Shown here piece by piece: positions 50,722 to 61,000 of a DNA stretch of 64,000 nt. Origin of the DNA: Pyronema omphalodes (lineage: Eukaryota; Ascomycota; Pezizomycetes; Pezizales; Pyronemataceae). Position numbers and translations under genes: made by a program. The stretch spans positions 1-64,000 of the forward strand of contig JAJJXM010000063.1 of assembly GCA_024516155.1 (NCBI GenBank), in the 5' to 3' direction. Below the pieces are notes generated by a model that made no database searches, was not told the DNA's origin, and was given only the letters and a program-made list of their open reading frames with translations. Numbering within the stretch: the first letter of the stretch is position 1; each line of letters opens with the position of its first letter.

Positions 50722-51153
50722 GTGAGCGTCGGAGTTCGCCGGGGGCGAATACGTCACGACACGTGTGGAGGCTCTGCTTAAGCGAGCGAAAATTTATCGC
50801 GAGAATAGGGGTCCGAAAGGGGGGAAATTTTGAGGTTCACCACAACCAGTGCTGCTGGCGTTTGGGGAATTGGGGGGGGGGGGGGATTTCGGTATGCCGA
50901 AACCGAAAATAAGGTCGGTTTGATGATTGGAGGGCGGGTGGTGGAGCGGCGTTGATGAAAGTGCCCGGAATCCGGCGCGGAGGTCCCAGAATCGCGTTTT
51001 TCCGCTGAATCTCAACGGTAAACGGTAGCTGGGTTCCGAAAATCGAGATTCGGGGTAATTCCGAGGTAATAAATCGATTGCCGATTCGAAAATCGGGGAA
51101 ATTGTTGTTGTTGTCGCAAATGCAGGGGGGGGTCAGCGGTTGCTGTGTGGTGT
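50722..51153 (-). other. LN-2 5' UTR and 5' junction
   Basis: LINE leader with G-runs (50871-50884 on the plus strand), ending at the 5' consensus (51152). Only one extra base (51153) precedes the HL-A3 target duplicate. No gene is seen. Confidence 0.75.
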
Positions 51154-51788
51154 GCCGTGAGGTTCGGTGAGGGGGGCGCCGAAATGACTTGTTGCTGTTC
51201 GTCGATTTTCCTCGTCAGGGCGTCCACAGCAGCCTTGAGAGCTGCTGTTTCTGCCTGTGTAGAGTCGTAGGCTGTGCGCAGCTTCGTGTTTTCGCCGGTC
51301 AGAATGTTGAATTTCGTCATCATGACGTCGAATCTGAGGCGCATCTCATCGCTGTTGTTGCGTATGGTGTCATCGAGGGTATTGAAGCGACGCTGTGTGT
51401 CCTGGTGGATCTGTTGTATCCCCAGGAAGCTGGCTCCAGTGAATTCGGCGTAGTTGTCTTCAAACAGTTGATCTAGGGTGGCATAGTTGTCGTCAACTGC
51501 GACTGCCTCATTAATTGCAGATACCATTATGCGACGGTAGTTACTAAACCGGCTGTGTTCAGTTGTCGCCTGTTGCTGCGATGTTGAAGCCGAAGGCACT
51601 GGTGATCCTGCCAAGACCACGCTCTGGAAGGGCTTTCCAGCGAAGTTTCCATCAACTTCATCAACTTTTCCATCTCTTCCATCCAAAGTAGGAGTAGATC
51701 CATCATGAGGAAGGTCGGCTAGAACATTGTACGCGTTTTCGGACCGTTTCGATCGTCGGGCGTTGTTCTGTCGTTGTTTTGGCGACAT
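51154..51788 (-). pseudogene. HL-A3 ORF, N-terminal half
   Basis: ATG 51788 (MSPKQRQ) through the N-terminal domain and coiled coil up to SPNLTA, where LN-2 inserted. It reads in phase into 11425-10606. The leader with the C-run and 5' consensus lies at 51789-51984. Confidence 0.85.
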
Positions 51789-51984
51789 TTCGTGAGGTGG
51801 GGTAAGCCAAAACTCGTGAAAACTCTGATTTTGCGACAAAAGTCAACAAAAACAACGTAGAATTCCCTGAAAATTCAGAGAATAACGTAACAGCGTGCTG
51901 CGAATCCGAATCCGATGAGAAAACCGGGGGTTCGGTGCTCGTTGTTGAGAATGCAGGGGGGGGGGTCGCCGTTGCCGTGTGGTG

Positions 51985-52362
51985 TAGTTGTCGCTTGCGA
52001 TGGGAAGGGGCAGAGTGGGCCGGCCGAGGTTATCTTTTTCTTTTTTGTTCGTGGAGGAAATAAAGTCGGGAAAAATGGCTAAAACATGGGAGGGGAAGGG
52101 TGGAGGAAAGAGAGGACACCCGGCGCGGTGGCCTCTGTGCGAACAGGGCACTGGAACAGCAGACGCGGTTGGACAACAAGACCAACGAAGTAATAGTGGG
52201 GACAGGACCACAAAATCACAGCCTGAGGGAGGATCAGCGGAGGTAGAGACGGGACTTTGTTTTGGTTTTTGCTTTTGACTTTCCATGTACTATAAACCTG
52301 TACCCTCGTCATAACCAATAAGGTTGCATACGAGTAATGAATAAACAAACAAACAAACAAAC
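51985..52362 (+). mobile_element. Diverged LINE/HL 3' end, type 3 tail
   Basis: A 5'-truncated fragment similar to the LN 3' UTR module (GAGGAAATAAAG, GGGACAGGACC, GTAGAGACGGGAC). It ends with AACC-AATAA-GGTT (52313-52325) and (AAAC)n at 52343-52362. The stem is the same as in the other two tail types, while the loop and flanks differ. It belongs to a third, older subfamily. It contains no coding sequence and shows no clear target duplicate. Confidence 0.7.
52313..52325 (+). promoter_or_regulatory. 3'-terminal hairpin, type 3 tail (AACC-AATAA-GGTT)
   Basis: Same AACC/GGTT stem and same position relative to the tail as in types 1 and 2, with a different 5-base loop. Conservation of stem but not loop supports an RNA structure. 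Confidence 0.5.
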
Positions 52363-52578
52363 TGTCATCACAAGGCAGACTATGCCTTACCGGAGTGCAC
52401 TGCCTCGTCACATTGCTGTGTGATGTCATACAGCCCCACCTGCGCGTACTTGCGGGCAGCCACACCCTGATGTGTACGCAATCGCCGTCTTATCTTGCAG
52501 GTGATAGTCATTGGCCTAAGGTCGTGTCATATCAGTTCCATCCAACAGTTTCCCTGACCAGTGTTTCTTGCTGCAGGA

Positions 52579-53365
52579 TTTATTTATTTATTTATTTATG
52601 AACTCATACACGCATCCAACCGTAAGGTTATGGCGGAATCTACAGTAAATACAAAATTAAGAAACCCGGGTGTCAGGCCAGGCTCTCACTGGGTATGCCC
52701 CAGAGCTTGTCGTTAGGGTGTGGGGTTGTAGACCCCCAAGTCTCGTTATGCTTTTGTTCGTCAAGCGTCGTCTGTTCCAGGAGCCCTGTACGCTCGGAGG
52801 CCACCTCGGCGGGTCGTTCCCGCATTTCCTCCACCCTTCCCCTCCCATTTTTAACCATTTTTCCGCCTTTATTTCCCCCACAAAGCAAAAACAAAACCAA
52901 AGCAAAGTTAAAACCGCCGCCGGGCCACCTACGCCCCCACTCTCCTCCCCTCTCTCAACTCCTCCGCCGGTGTCTCCTGACTCTTTGCCCTTTGAGACAC
53001 CCGGGCCCGCCCTGTCCCTCTTCTCCTCCCCTCTCTCCCCTTCTCCTTCCTTCTTCCTCAGTCTTCCCGCTGCCCCCCCTCGCCTCTCTCCCCTTCTTGC
53101 CGGTGGTGTTGTCAGTCCAAGATTGCCATTCCCCAGCACAATCTGGACATTGATACCTCCGCTCTTCACGACTTCTGCCCAAGTCTTCTTCGTGGAGGGG
53201 GTATTCGTTTTCGGTTGGTGGGTAGTCTTTCCCCGTCGACCAGTCTTTGTCGTCGGGGGTTTGTTGCTGTTCTCCGTCGCGGGTTGCTTGTCGGCCTTAT
53301 CGTTCCTCCTCTTCTTCTGCGCTTCCTTCCCCTCCACAGTCTTCCATCCATCCTTGTCCGCCAGG
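52579..53365 (-). mobile_element. HL-B2: 5'-truncated half-LINE of the B family
   Basis: (TTTA)n at 52579, type 2 hairpin, then the B-family C-terminal coding part to 53365, where it is truncated within the ORF. The flanking 13-bp duplicates TCTTGCTGCAGGA lie at 52566-52578 and 53366-53378. A clean 5'-truncated insertion with duplicates is typical of target-primed reverse transcription. Confidence 0.88.
52914..53365 (-). pseudogene. HL-B2 ORF, C-terminal part with displaced stop
   Basis: Encodes the last 150 or so residues of the B protein (TWAEVV, Arg/Glu/Gly tail, GGPAAV). One extra T changes the usual GTT-TAA end to GTT-TTA, so the frame runs on into the 3' region to 52657. It has no start codon of its own. 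Not functional. Confidence 0.8.
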
Positions 53366-53919
53366 TCTTGCTGCAGGACTTTGCCTCATGCTAATGCAAT
53401 CTTGACCCTTGTTCTAAGCTCCACACCTGTTGGCTGACTAGACTCTGCCTTTTCCCGAGGCCGACTATCTGCCCAACTCAGACTTCAGATGATCTCATTC
53501 GTCTGCCTTGCATCCTTATGAGCATTGCCTTCTCTTGCAAGCCCTCTGGTAGCCGTGCTTGGTGGAACACAACCTCAAGTATAGGAGGTTTCACTTCGCC
53601 ATCGTCTTCTGTGTTCATCAGCGTCGTCTGCAGTTTTGTCATGGGTAAGTCGACACCCATGAGGTAAGTTGTTCCTCGTTCCCATCCATCTGTGATCCTC
53701 CAAACTGACAGTGAATAACAGGTAGCAACGCCTTGGGCCAGGATCCTCGTGAGGTCCTTTCGGAAAGTCACGAATCACGTGTCATGGCTAGCTGGAGCTC
53801 CACAGGGGGTTCCGGCCCGGGATACCAACCTTATTATTTATTCTCCTGTCGAGTTTGCCATGTTCTCATCATGTTATACATGTTACCTATTCTATACTCA
53901 CACAATGTAGGGTGTGACA

Positions 53920-54247
53920 TCGGTCCACCATCTTTTGGTACAAGGGGTGACTCTCACGGTGGGAGTGGATGCTTTTGCTGTGGTGGTGATGTGGTGACGG
54001 AAATGACAGGGCCACACATCTGAGTTGTTGGGGGTTGGGGAGGCCTGGTAGCGCTTCCATTGTCTTTGTGTTGCCTCAGTTGATGAACGCAAAGTGTCGG
54101 AGAAGACCTTCCAGTCTGTCTGTCTCCAGTTGAGTCGCTCCGGGGGAGTGGGGGGGCTCAGCGTCGGGGTGTAGTGTTTGAACCTCGAAGCGTATAACTT
54201 CGTGGTCAGACCCCGTTGCCAGCTCATCATCCACAGCCCATCATCAA
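53920..54247 (-). pseudogene. LN-6: diverged LINE ORF2 fragment
   Basis: Minus-strand coding similarity to the part of LN ORF2 after SDHE: ERLNWRQTDWKVFSDTLR aligns with NRLNWKKTDWELFAETLR, and TPCTKRWWTD with TPQSKRWWTA. Identity is far lower than among the other LN copies, so this is another LINE subfamily. It is cut by LTR-3 on the left and by HL-A6 on the right. Confidence 0.75.
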
Positions 54248-55293
54248 CACCACACGGCAACGGCAACCCCCCCCCCTGCATTCTCAACAACGAGCACCGG
54301 AACCCCCGGTTTTCTCATCGGATTCGGATTCGCAGCACTCTGTTACGTTATTCTCTGAATTTTCAGGGAATTCTACGTCGTTTTTGTTGACTTTTGTCGC
54401 AAAATCAGAGTTTTCACGAGTTCTGGCTTACCCCACCTCACGAAATGTCGCCAAAACAACGACAGAACAACGCCCAACGATCGAAACGGTCCGAAAACGC
54501 GTATAACGTTCTAGCCGACCCTCCTCATGATGGATCCAATCCTACTTTTGATGGAAGAGATGGAAAAGTTGATGAAGTTGATGGAAACTTCGCTGGAAAG
54601 CCCTTCCCGAGCGTGGTCTTGGCAGGATCACCAGTTCCTTCCGCTTCAACAAAGCAGCAACAGGCGACAACTGAACACAGCCGGTTCAGTAACTACCGTC
54701 GCTTGTGTGTATCTGCGATTAATGAGGCAGTCGCAGCTGATGACAACTATGTCACCCTGGATCAGCTGTTCCATGACAACTACGCCGAACTCACTGGAGC
54801 CAACTTCCTGGGGATACAACAGATCCACCGGGATACACAGCGACGCTTCAATACCCTCGATGAATCCATGCGTAACAACAACGATGCGATACACGGCAGA
54901 TTCGACGTCATGATGACGAAATTCAACGATCTGCTCTTCGAAAACGCGACGCTGCGCACAGCATACGACTCTACACAGGCAGAAACAGCAGCTCTCAAGG
55001 CTGCTGTGGACGCCCTGACGAAGAAAATCGACGAACAGCAACAAGTCATTTCGGCGCCCCCCTCACCGAACCTCACGGCCTCTTCCTCAACGACAGACAC
55101 CACACGGCAACGGCGACCCCCCCCCTGCGTTTGCAACAACCAGCACCGAAACCATCGATTTTTCCATCGGATTCGGATTCGCAGCACTCATTTACGTATC
55201 TCTGTGAATTTCCAGAGAGTTCTACGTTGATTTCGTTGATTTTCGCCGCGAAATCAGAGTTTTCACGCGTTTTGGCTTACCCCACCACGCGAA

Positions 55294-56736
55294 ATGCCAC
55301 CAAAACCTCGCCAACTCCGCGCCCCACGGCCCAAACAGTCTGGGAACGCGTTCCAAGCCCTTGTGGACCTTCCAGAAGATAGATCCGATTCTACTTTTGA
55401 TGGAAGAGACGGAACAGTCGATGAAAATGATGGATTCAGCGCCGGAAACACGCTCCAGCGCGCGCCTTCTGTAGCCTCAGAAGCACCACCACCACCCCCA
55501 CGATACGCCACCGATTACGGCGATTCACCAGTTCGCAAATGGCGCAAAGAGCTGGTGCACGAAGCTGTCAGCGCATATGTCTTCGGGGGGGAAATCGACA
55601 GCAGTGCTGAAAACATCCTTGAGTACTGCGCAGCCAACGCGACAGTAGGAGCCCGCCTTGACTGGCTCATCGAGCGGCGCACAGGCGCAATCGGCGACGA
55701 GATGGAAAGCGCCTTCCAAACTGTCTTCGATAAACTCGACACAATGACGAGAAAGATGGACAAGATGGCCGTGGAAGAGGTGGCGCTACGCAAGGCCTAC
55801 CACAAGTCCATCGCCGAAACAGCAGCCCTCAAAGCTGCTGTTGACACCCTCACAAAACAGCTCGACGAACGCATTGTCCCACAGGCCCTCCCTCTTCCAG
55901 GCCCGCTGACCTCCCCCTCCGCTATGGAGGAGATGACGATGCAACTCTCCCATGTCCAGCACGATATTCAGGACGTTCTGCACGCTGTACGCAACCCTCC
56001 CGGGAAAAGAAAGCGACGAGGGAGCGATCAGAACACCGGACCAACCACGCCGACAAACCAACGACCGGCAATCAACAAGAAACGAGATGCATCACCGGAG
56101 CACAGCCTGATGCACTCACAGCACGCGACCTCCGCCGCCCAGGATGCGCTTGATGCTCTGATGCTCAAGTATCCCCCGCGCCCTCTCGCGATAACCTCGA
56201 CCGAAGCGACCACCAACCCCGCTCCTGACAGCGATGCTGCTCAGGACACAACTCTACCCGATGCCCCCACCACCACTGCCCTGGCGGACAAGGATGGATG
56301 GAAGACTGTGGAGGGGAAGGAAGCGCAGAAGAAGAGGAGGAACGATAAGGCCGACAAGAAACGCGCGACGGAGAACAGCAACAAACCCCCGACGACAAAG
56401 ACTGGTGGACGGGGAAAGACTACCCACCAACCGAAAACGAATACCCCCTCCGCGAAGAAGACTTGGGCAGAAGTCGTGAAGAGCGGAGGTATCAATGTTC
56501 AGATTGTGCTGGGGAATGGCAATCTTGGACTAACAACACCACCGGCAAGAAGGGGAGAGAGGCGAGGGGGAGCAGCGAGAAGACTGAGGAAGAAGGAAGG
56601 AGAAGGGGAGGGAGGGGAGGAGAAGAGGGGCAGGGCGGGCCCGGGTGTCTCAAAGGGCAAAGAGTCAGGAGACACCGGCGGAGGAGTTGAGAGAGGGGAG
56701 GAGAGTGGGGGCGCAGGTGGCCCGGCGGCGGTTTAA
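55294..56736 (+). CDS. HL-B3 ORF: coiled-coil, ORF1-like protein (480 aa)
   Basis: ATG 55294 (MPPKPRQLR) to TAA. Same length as HL-B1, with only scattered substitutions (for example the TVDENDG and GGEIDSS segments). FDGRDG, coiled coil at 140-190, EEMTMQLS, KRKRR, TWAEVV and GGPAAV are all present. GY-2 lies 139 bases after the stop and leaves the coding region untouched. Likely role as for the other HL proteins. Confidence 0.8.
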   Translation: MPPKPRQLRAPRPKQSGNAFQALVDLPEDRSDSTFDGRDGTVDENDGFSAGNTLQRAPSVASEAPPPPPRYATDYGDSPVRKWRKELVHEAVSAYVFGGEIDSSAENILEYCAANATVGARLDWLIERRTGAIGDEMESAFQTVFDKLDTMTRKMDKMAVEEVALRKAYHKSIAETAALKAAVDTLTKQLDERIVPQALPLPGPLTSPSAMEEMTMQLSHVQHDIQDVLHAVRNPPGKRKRRGSDQNTGPTTPTNQRPAINKKRDASPEHSLMHSQHATSAAQDALDALMLKYPPRPLAITSTEATTNPAPDSDAAQDTTLPDAPTTTALADKDGWKTVEGKEAQKKRRNDKADKKRATENSNKPPTTKTGGRGKTTHQPKTNTPSAKKTWAEVVKSGGINVQIVLGNGNLGLTTPPARRGERRGGAARRLRKKEGEGEGGEEKRGRAGPGVSKGKESGDTGGGVERGEESGGAGGPAAV

Positions 56737-57197
56737 CTTTGCTTTGGTTTTGTTTTTGCTTTGTGGGGGAAATAAAGGCGGAAAAATGGTTAAAAATGGG
56801 AGGGGAAGGGTGGAGGAAATGGGGGAACGACCCGGCGAGGTGGCCTCCGAGCGTACAGGGCTCCTGGAACAGACGTGTAACGGCGAACAAGGGAGAGATA
56901 GCTGACGGAGAACCTGAGGGCTCTTCTCAATTATCCACTCTTGAGTTCAATGGATATATCCTTATAATAACTTCAACGTTAGAAATTCTTAAGCTGTGTC
57001 TAGCATCAACTTAAAGACTTTCTGTGTTTAGAAGTTAAGGAAATAAACAAAGATTTCAAGGGACAAAGAGATCCAAAGACGGGGACGAGAACGAGGACGT
57101 AAACAAAGATTTTCGACAAAGTATTTGAATTTGTAAATAAACAAATAACTGTGTAAGGAGAAAAGAAAAACAAAATAAACAAACAAAGAAACAATCC

Positions 57198-57205
57198 TCT
57201 TATAT
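57198..57205 (-). promoter_or_regulatory. Candidate TATA box of GY-2 LTR
   Basis: TATATAAG on the minus strand, downstream of the motif-rich U3. The copy in the 5' LTR is at 62879-62886 and would drive the element. Motif and position only. Confidence 0.55.
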
Positions 57206-57360
57206 ACAATTTTTCCTCCTTACACGCCGAGCCACTACTTGCAGAATTTTCCCGAAAAATAACTAAGTAAACAACGCGGTCGCGGTTGCGCGTTCTAGAC
57301 GCGCTAACGCGTTCGTACCAAATTAGCGTGTTTGCGTGCACAGCCTCGTCGCGCGCTCGT

Positions 57361-57440
57361 TAGCGTATCTCGCGTGCGCGATAGCGTAACTCGCGTGCGC
57401 GGTAGCGTGCTTCGCGTGCGCGCTAGCGTAACCCTAAGCG
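57361..57440 (-). repeat. 21-bp tandem repeat in GY-2 LTR
   Basis: Three full units starting TAGCGT at 57361, 57382 and 57403, each with a CTCGCGTGCGCG-like core, then a partial unit at 57424 running into a CCCTAA motif. The same array is at 63042-63121 in the other LTR. It is CpG-dense compared with its surroundings. Confidence 0.85.
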
Positions 57441-58015
57441 TAGTCACGCGCGCGCTTCCGTAACCCTAATCGTGCGCGTGCGTCCGTATCCCTAACCCTA
57501 GCTGTGCGCGTACGGTCACAAACCTAACCCTAGTTTGTGTGCGTGCGGGTGCAACCCTAACCCTAGTCACGTGAAACCAGATCAGCTGCGATTGGAAAGA
57601 TGGTGCAATACTGATAAGGTCACATGACTAGATCTTATCTTATCGATAAGATGATCGTGCCCTAGCCCTAGTCACGTGTGCGCACATTAGTAGACCAGTG
57701 CGCGTGCATACTGATCTACTATTGATTAGAACACGTGACCGATCTTATCTAATCGGATAAGATGATCGGTAGACCGTAGGTATGGAATTTCCGAAAAGGG
57801 ATCCGAGCTGACCCCTAACCCTGGGGATAAGTCACGTGACCTTTTTGACAATTTGGGAATTGAGCGCAACCCTAACCCAGGCGAGTGACGAGTGATGATC
57901 GAAGACCGAAGGATAATAGAAATAAATAAACAAACGAGTGCTGGATAATGAAGCGAATGATAATAGGTGAATGAATGACGAGGAGGGGGAAGGTAATAAT
58001 TCTCGAGCCGTGACA

Positions 58016-58030
58016 GGATCCCCCTTCTTG
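58016..58030 (-). other. GY-2 polypurine tract
   Basis: On the minus strand CAAGAAGGGGGATCC directly precedes the 3' LTR start TGTCACGG. Likely primer site for plus-strand DNA synthesis. Confidence 0.65.
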
Positions 58031-58054
58031 GACTGAGCTCCGGCGAAGTAACTT

Positions 58055-61000
58055 CTAAGATAAGTTGGGGAGGGGTCCCGGTTTATCGGGATACTTTTTA
58101 TGAAAGTCGTCAACGGCTTTACTGTCGAAATGGAGTTCGGCGGGTTCCCAATCGGGCATATCGTATCCAACCCATTTAACCATATACTGAAGTTTCTTCC
58201 GGTGAATTCGGGAGTCGAGGATAGCTTCGATGAAGTATTCGTCTTCACCGTCGATTTCCACCGGGGGTGGTGGGTCTGATTGTTGACCGGGGTAGGGGTC
58301 ATTCGCAGCGGGTTCCAATAAGGAAACATGTTGAACGTTGTGACATTTCATTGTCGGAGGTAGTTCTAATCGATAGGCATAGGGGGATACTTTGGCGATA
58401 ATCTTGAGGGGTCCGTAACGTTTGTTGTCTAATTTCCGGGAGGGTCGACGGGTTTTCCAATTACGGGCATTCATCCATACCAGATCTCCGGGCTGATAAT
58501 TCGGTGACGGGAGTCGATGTTTATCGGCATTCTCTTGATAACGTAGATTAGCTCTGTTGATCTCAGCTCGTAAATGGTTATGGATTTCGGCGAGGGTTTT
58601 CGAAGTTGTGAGGGCCCGTCGATCGTTTACATCGTTCGTAGCTGCTGGAAGTAAATCGAATTGACAACGGGGGTCGAATCCTTTATTAGCAAAGAACGGG
58701 GAAGTTCCCGTTGTCTCGGATGCTTGGTTATTCGCAGCGAATTCCGCTAATGGTAACCAATCAGCCCAATCGTCTTGAAGATAGTTGACGTGAGCTCGGA
58801 GGTATTGTTCCATAATGGCGTTCATTCGTTCTGTTTGGCCGTCCGTTTGAGGATGGAATGCTGTAGATAATCGAGGCTCGATTCCCAAACGTCGACAGAG
58901 ATTCTTCCAAAACAAAGCAGCGAATTGAGGTCCTCGATCAGAGATAATGGTAAGAGGGAGTCCATGCAATCGAAAGATGTGGGTAATAAACAAAGACGAT
59001 AATTCCTTTGCGTCGATGTCTGTTCGACAGGCAATCAGATGTCGTTCTTTGGTTAATCTATCCACAACTACCCAAATTGCATCACACCCATTGGACCACG
59101 GTAATCCTGTTACGAAGTCCATTGATATGTCCTGCCAGGGTCTTTCTGGAATAGGTAGTGGACGTAGGATACCAAACGGGGCATGTCTGGTAGGTTTCGA
59201 ACGTTGGCAGGTATGACAATTTCGAATATATCTTTCCACGTCTGTCCTCATCTGGGGCCACGTATAGGTTCTTGAGAGGTATTCTAATGTTTTAGATCTA
59301 CCTGGGTGTCCAGCCGTAGGAGAGTCGTGGTGTTGTTGCATTAGGTGTAATCGTAGGGGTTCGTAATTCGGGACCCATAAACATCCCCGGTAGAATAAAC
59401 GGTTATTGTTTACTGTACATTCAGCTAATGTAATGTCTTTACAATAACGAGTGTTATTGTTTAGCATTTCAATAACCTTAATGGGGAATGGGTCTTTCTC
59501 GTAGGCTTCCGTGAAGAGCTGGGATAAGGTGGGGTTTGTTTGTTGTGGGTCCGGTATTACGGTTTGTTGCGAATTCGTTATTGTTTGTTGATTACTGGGG
59601 GTAACAGCCGCAGCGTGAAGGATATTCTCTGGCTTAATGATCGTTGTGTGGTTCTCTAGGGAGCGTTCATCCCCCTCTTTAGGCAGATCTCCGGATCGAC
59701 GAGTCAGTGCGTCTGGTTTACCGCCTGCGGTACCGGGGCGGTAAAGAATCTTAAAATTAAACTGAGACAAGAACTGGGACCAACGGGCTTGACGGCGGTT
59801 CAAGAGCTTTGTCGAAGTGAAATATTCCAGATTCTTATGATCTGACAGTACTCGGATGGGGTTAATAACAGATTGCAATTCGGGGCGCCATTCCTCGAAG
59901 GCCCGGACGATAGCCATGAGTTCTTTATCGTATATCTCATAATTACATTCAGCGGGGGAATGTTTCTTTGAGAAGTAAGCAATAGGATGTAAGATTCCTT
60001 CATCATCATATTGGGAAAGAACTCCGGCGGAGACATAATCAGAAGCATCGGTTTCGACAATAACATCCCGGTCTGGGTCGAAACGAGCCAAAACGGGGGC
60101 GGATGTAAATGTTGATTTCAATTCCTCAAAGGCCTGTTGTTGGGATTCTGACCAGACGAAAGGAACTCCTTTACGTGTGAGTAACGTAAGAGGTTGGACT
60201 ATTTTTGAATAGTTCTTAACGAAACGTCGATAGAAGTTTGCAAATCCCAAAAACGCTCTAACATCTTTGAGGTTCCGGGGAGATTCCCAATCTCGAACTG
60301 CAGTAATCTTCTCAGGATCCATCTTTATACCTTCTGTACTAATGATGAGTCCTAAGTACTTTACTTCCTTCTGGTGGAACTCGCATTTGTCTGGTTTGAG
60401 ATGTAACCCTGCTTTTTCGAATGCTTCGAGAATCAATTTAACATGTTGTTTATGTTCTTCGAGATTATCCGAATAGATCAGGGTGTCATCCAAATAGGCA
60501 GTGCAGAATCGATCAAGGTAAGGTGCCAATACGTCGTTAATGAAGTTCTGGAACGTAGCAGGGGCATTGGTGAGTCCGAAAGGCATAACCAATGATTCGA
60601 ATAATCCGTACCGGGTACGAAAAGCGGTTTTCCATTCTTCCCCATTTGCCATACGTATTAAGTTATACGCCCCCCTAATGTCGAGCTTAGTGAACCACTT
60701 AGCTCTTGAAAGGTTCATTAAGGTATCCTGCATCAGGGGAAGGGGGTAGCGATTCTTGATCGTTCCGGCGTTGATTCCACGATAATCGACCACCAAACGT
60801 AATGAACCATCGCCTTTCTTTACGAAAAGAATGGGAGCGGCCGCTGGGGACGAGGAAGCACGGATGAAACCTTTGGTAAGGTTCTCATCTAACCAACGTT
60901 TCAATTCCTCCAACTCCGGACGTGATAGGGAGTAAAGAGGACCGAAGGGAGGCTGAAAACCATCGACGAGTGATATCTTGTGATCCGACGGTCGATGGGG

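Larger units (their letters stand above)
11440..51152 (-). mobile_element. LN-2: LINE that hosts most of the nested insertions
   Basis: Its (TTTG)n end starts at 11440 and its 5' consensus ends at 51152; both ends abut the same HL-A3 duplication GCCGTGAGGTTCGG, with one extra base (51153). I assign as its pieces: 11440-12716 (3' UTR, ORF2 C-terminus), 17587-17836, 33733-35326 (RT), 45693-46837 (endonuclease) and 49028-51152 (ORF1, 5' UTR). Inserted into it are LN-4, LN-5 and HL-A5, each with a duplication. About 507 bp of RNase H sequence is missing between 12716 and 17587 and is replaced by a rearranged block. ORF1 has an in-frame TGA. The assignment rests on matching duplications and reading order. 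Confidence 0.82.
10358..51984 (-). mobile_element. HL-A3: half-LINE split into two halves by LN-2 and everything nested in it
   Basis: The 3' half is 10358-11439 and the 5' half is 51154-51984. The halves are joined by the 14-bp duplication GCCGTGAGGTTCGG (11426-11439 and 51154-51167) created when LN-2 inserted. The 5' consensus CACCACACGG reads on the minus strand and ends at 51984. The 3' tail is incomplete: the last roughly 95 bases (hairpin and (AAAC)n) are missing where it abuts LN-1 at 10357/10358. With LN-2 removed, the ORF is continuous and of the normal length, so this was an intact copy when LN-2 arrived. Confidence 0.88.
52363..53919 (-). repeat. LTR-3: truncated, diverged LTR related to GY-1, split by HL-B2
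   Basis: The minus strand of 53379-53919 and 52363-52578 resembles roughly the first 760 bases of the GY-1 LTR (GGTGTGACA end, CCCGGGAT..., GACTTACCCATGA..., CACCTGCGCG...), with many substitutions. The end GGGTGTGACA at 53919 is the true LTR terminus. The other end is lost at the 52362 junction. HL-B2 inserted at TCTTGCTGCAGGA. The LTR sits against LINE sequence (LN-6) on the right. No gag or pol remains. Confidence 0.75.
56876..58015 (-). repeat. GY-2 3' LTR (1,140 bp) with telomere-like and palindromic motifs
   Basis: Contains a TATATAAG box (minus strand, 57198-57205), 21-bp tandem repeats (57361-57423), about eight CCCTAA-type clusters (57425-57880), four CACGTG motifs (57568-57573, 57673-57678, 57732-57737, 57833-57838), and GATA-type palindromes (57637-57652 perfect 16 bp; 57738-57770 imperfect). 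In the element's orientation these lie upstream of the TATA box, that is in U3. Confidence 0.92.

Noticed and set aside
57361..57440. CRISPR array
   Set aside because: The repeats are directly adjacent without unique spacers and lie inside an LTR of a eukaryotic retrotransposon.
57425..57580. A real chromosome end or interstitial telomere
   Set aside because: The CCCTAA motifs are dispersed, imperfect and present in both LTRs of GY-2, with element sequence on both sides.
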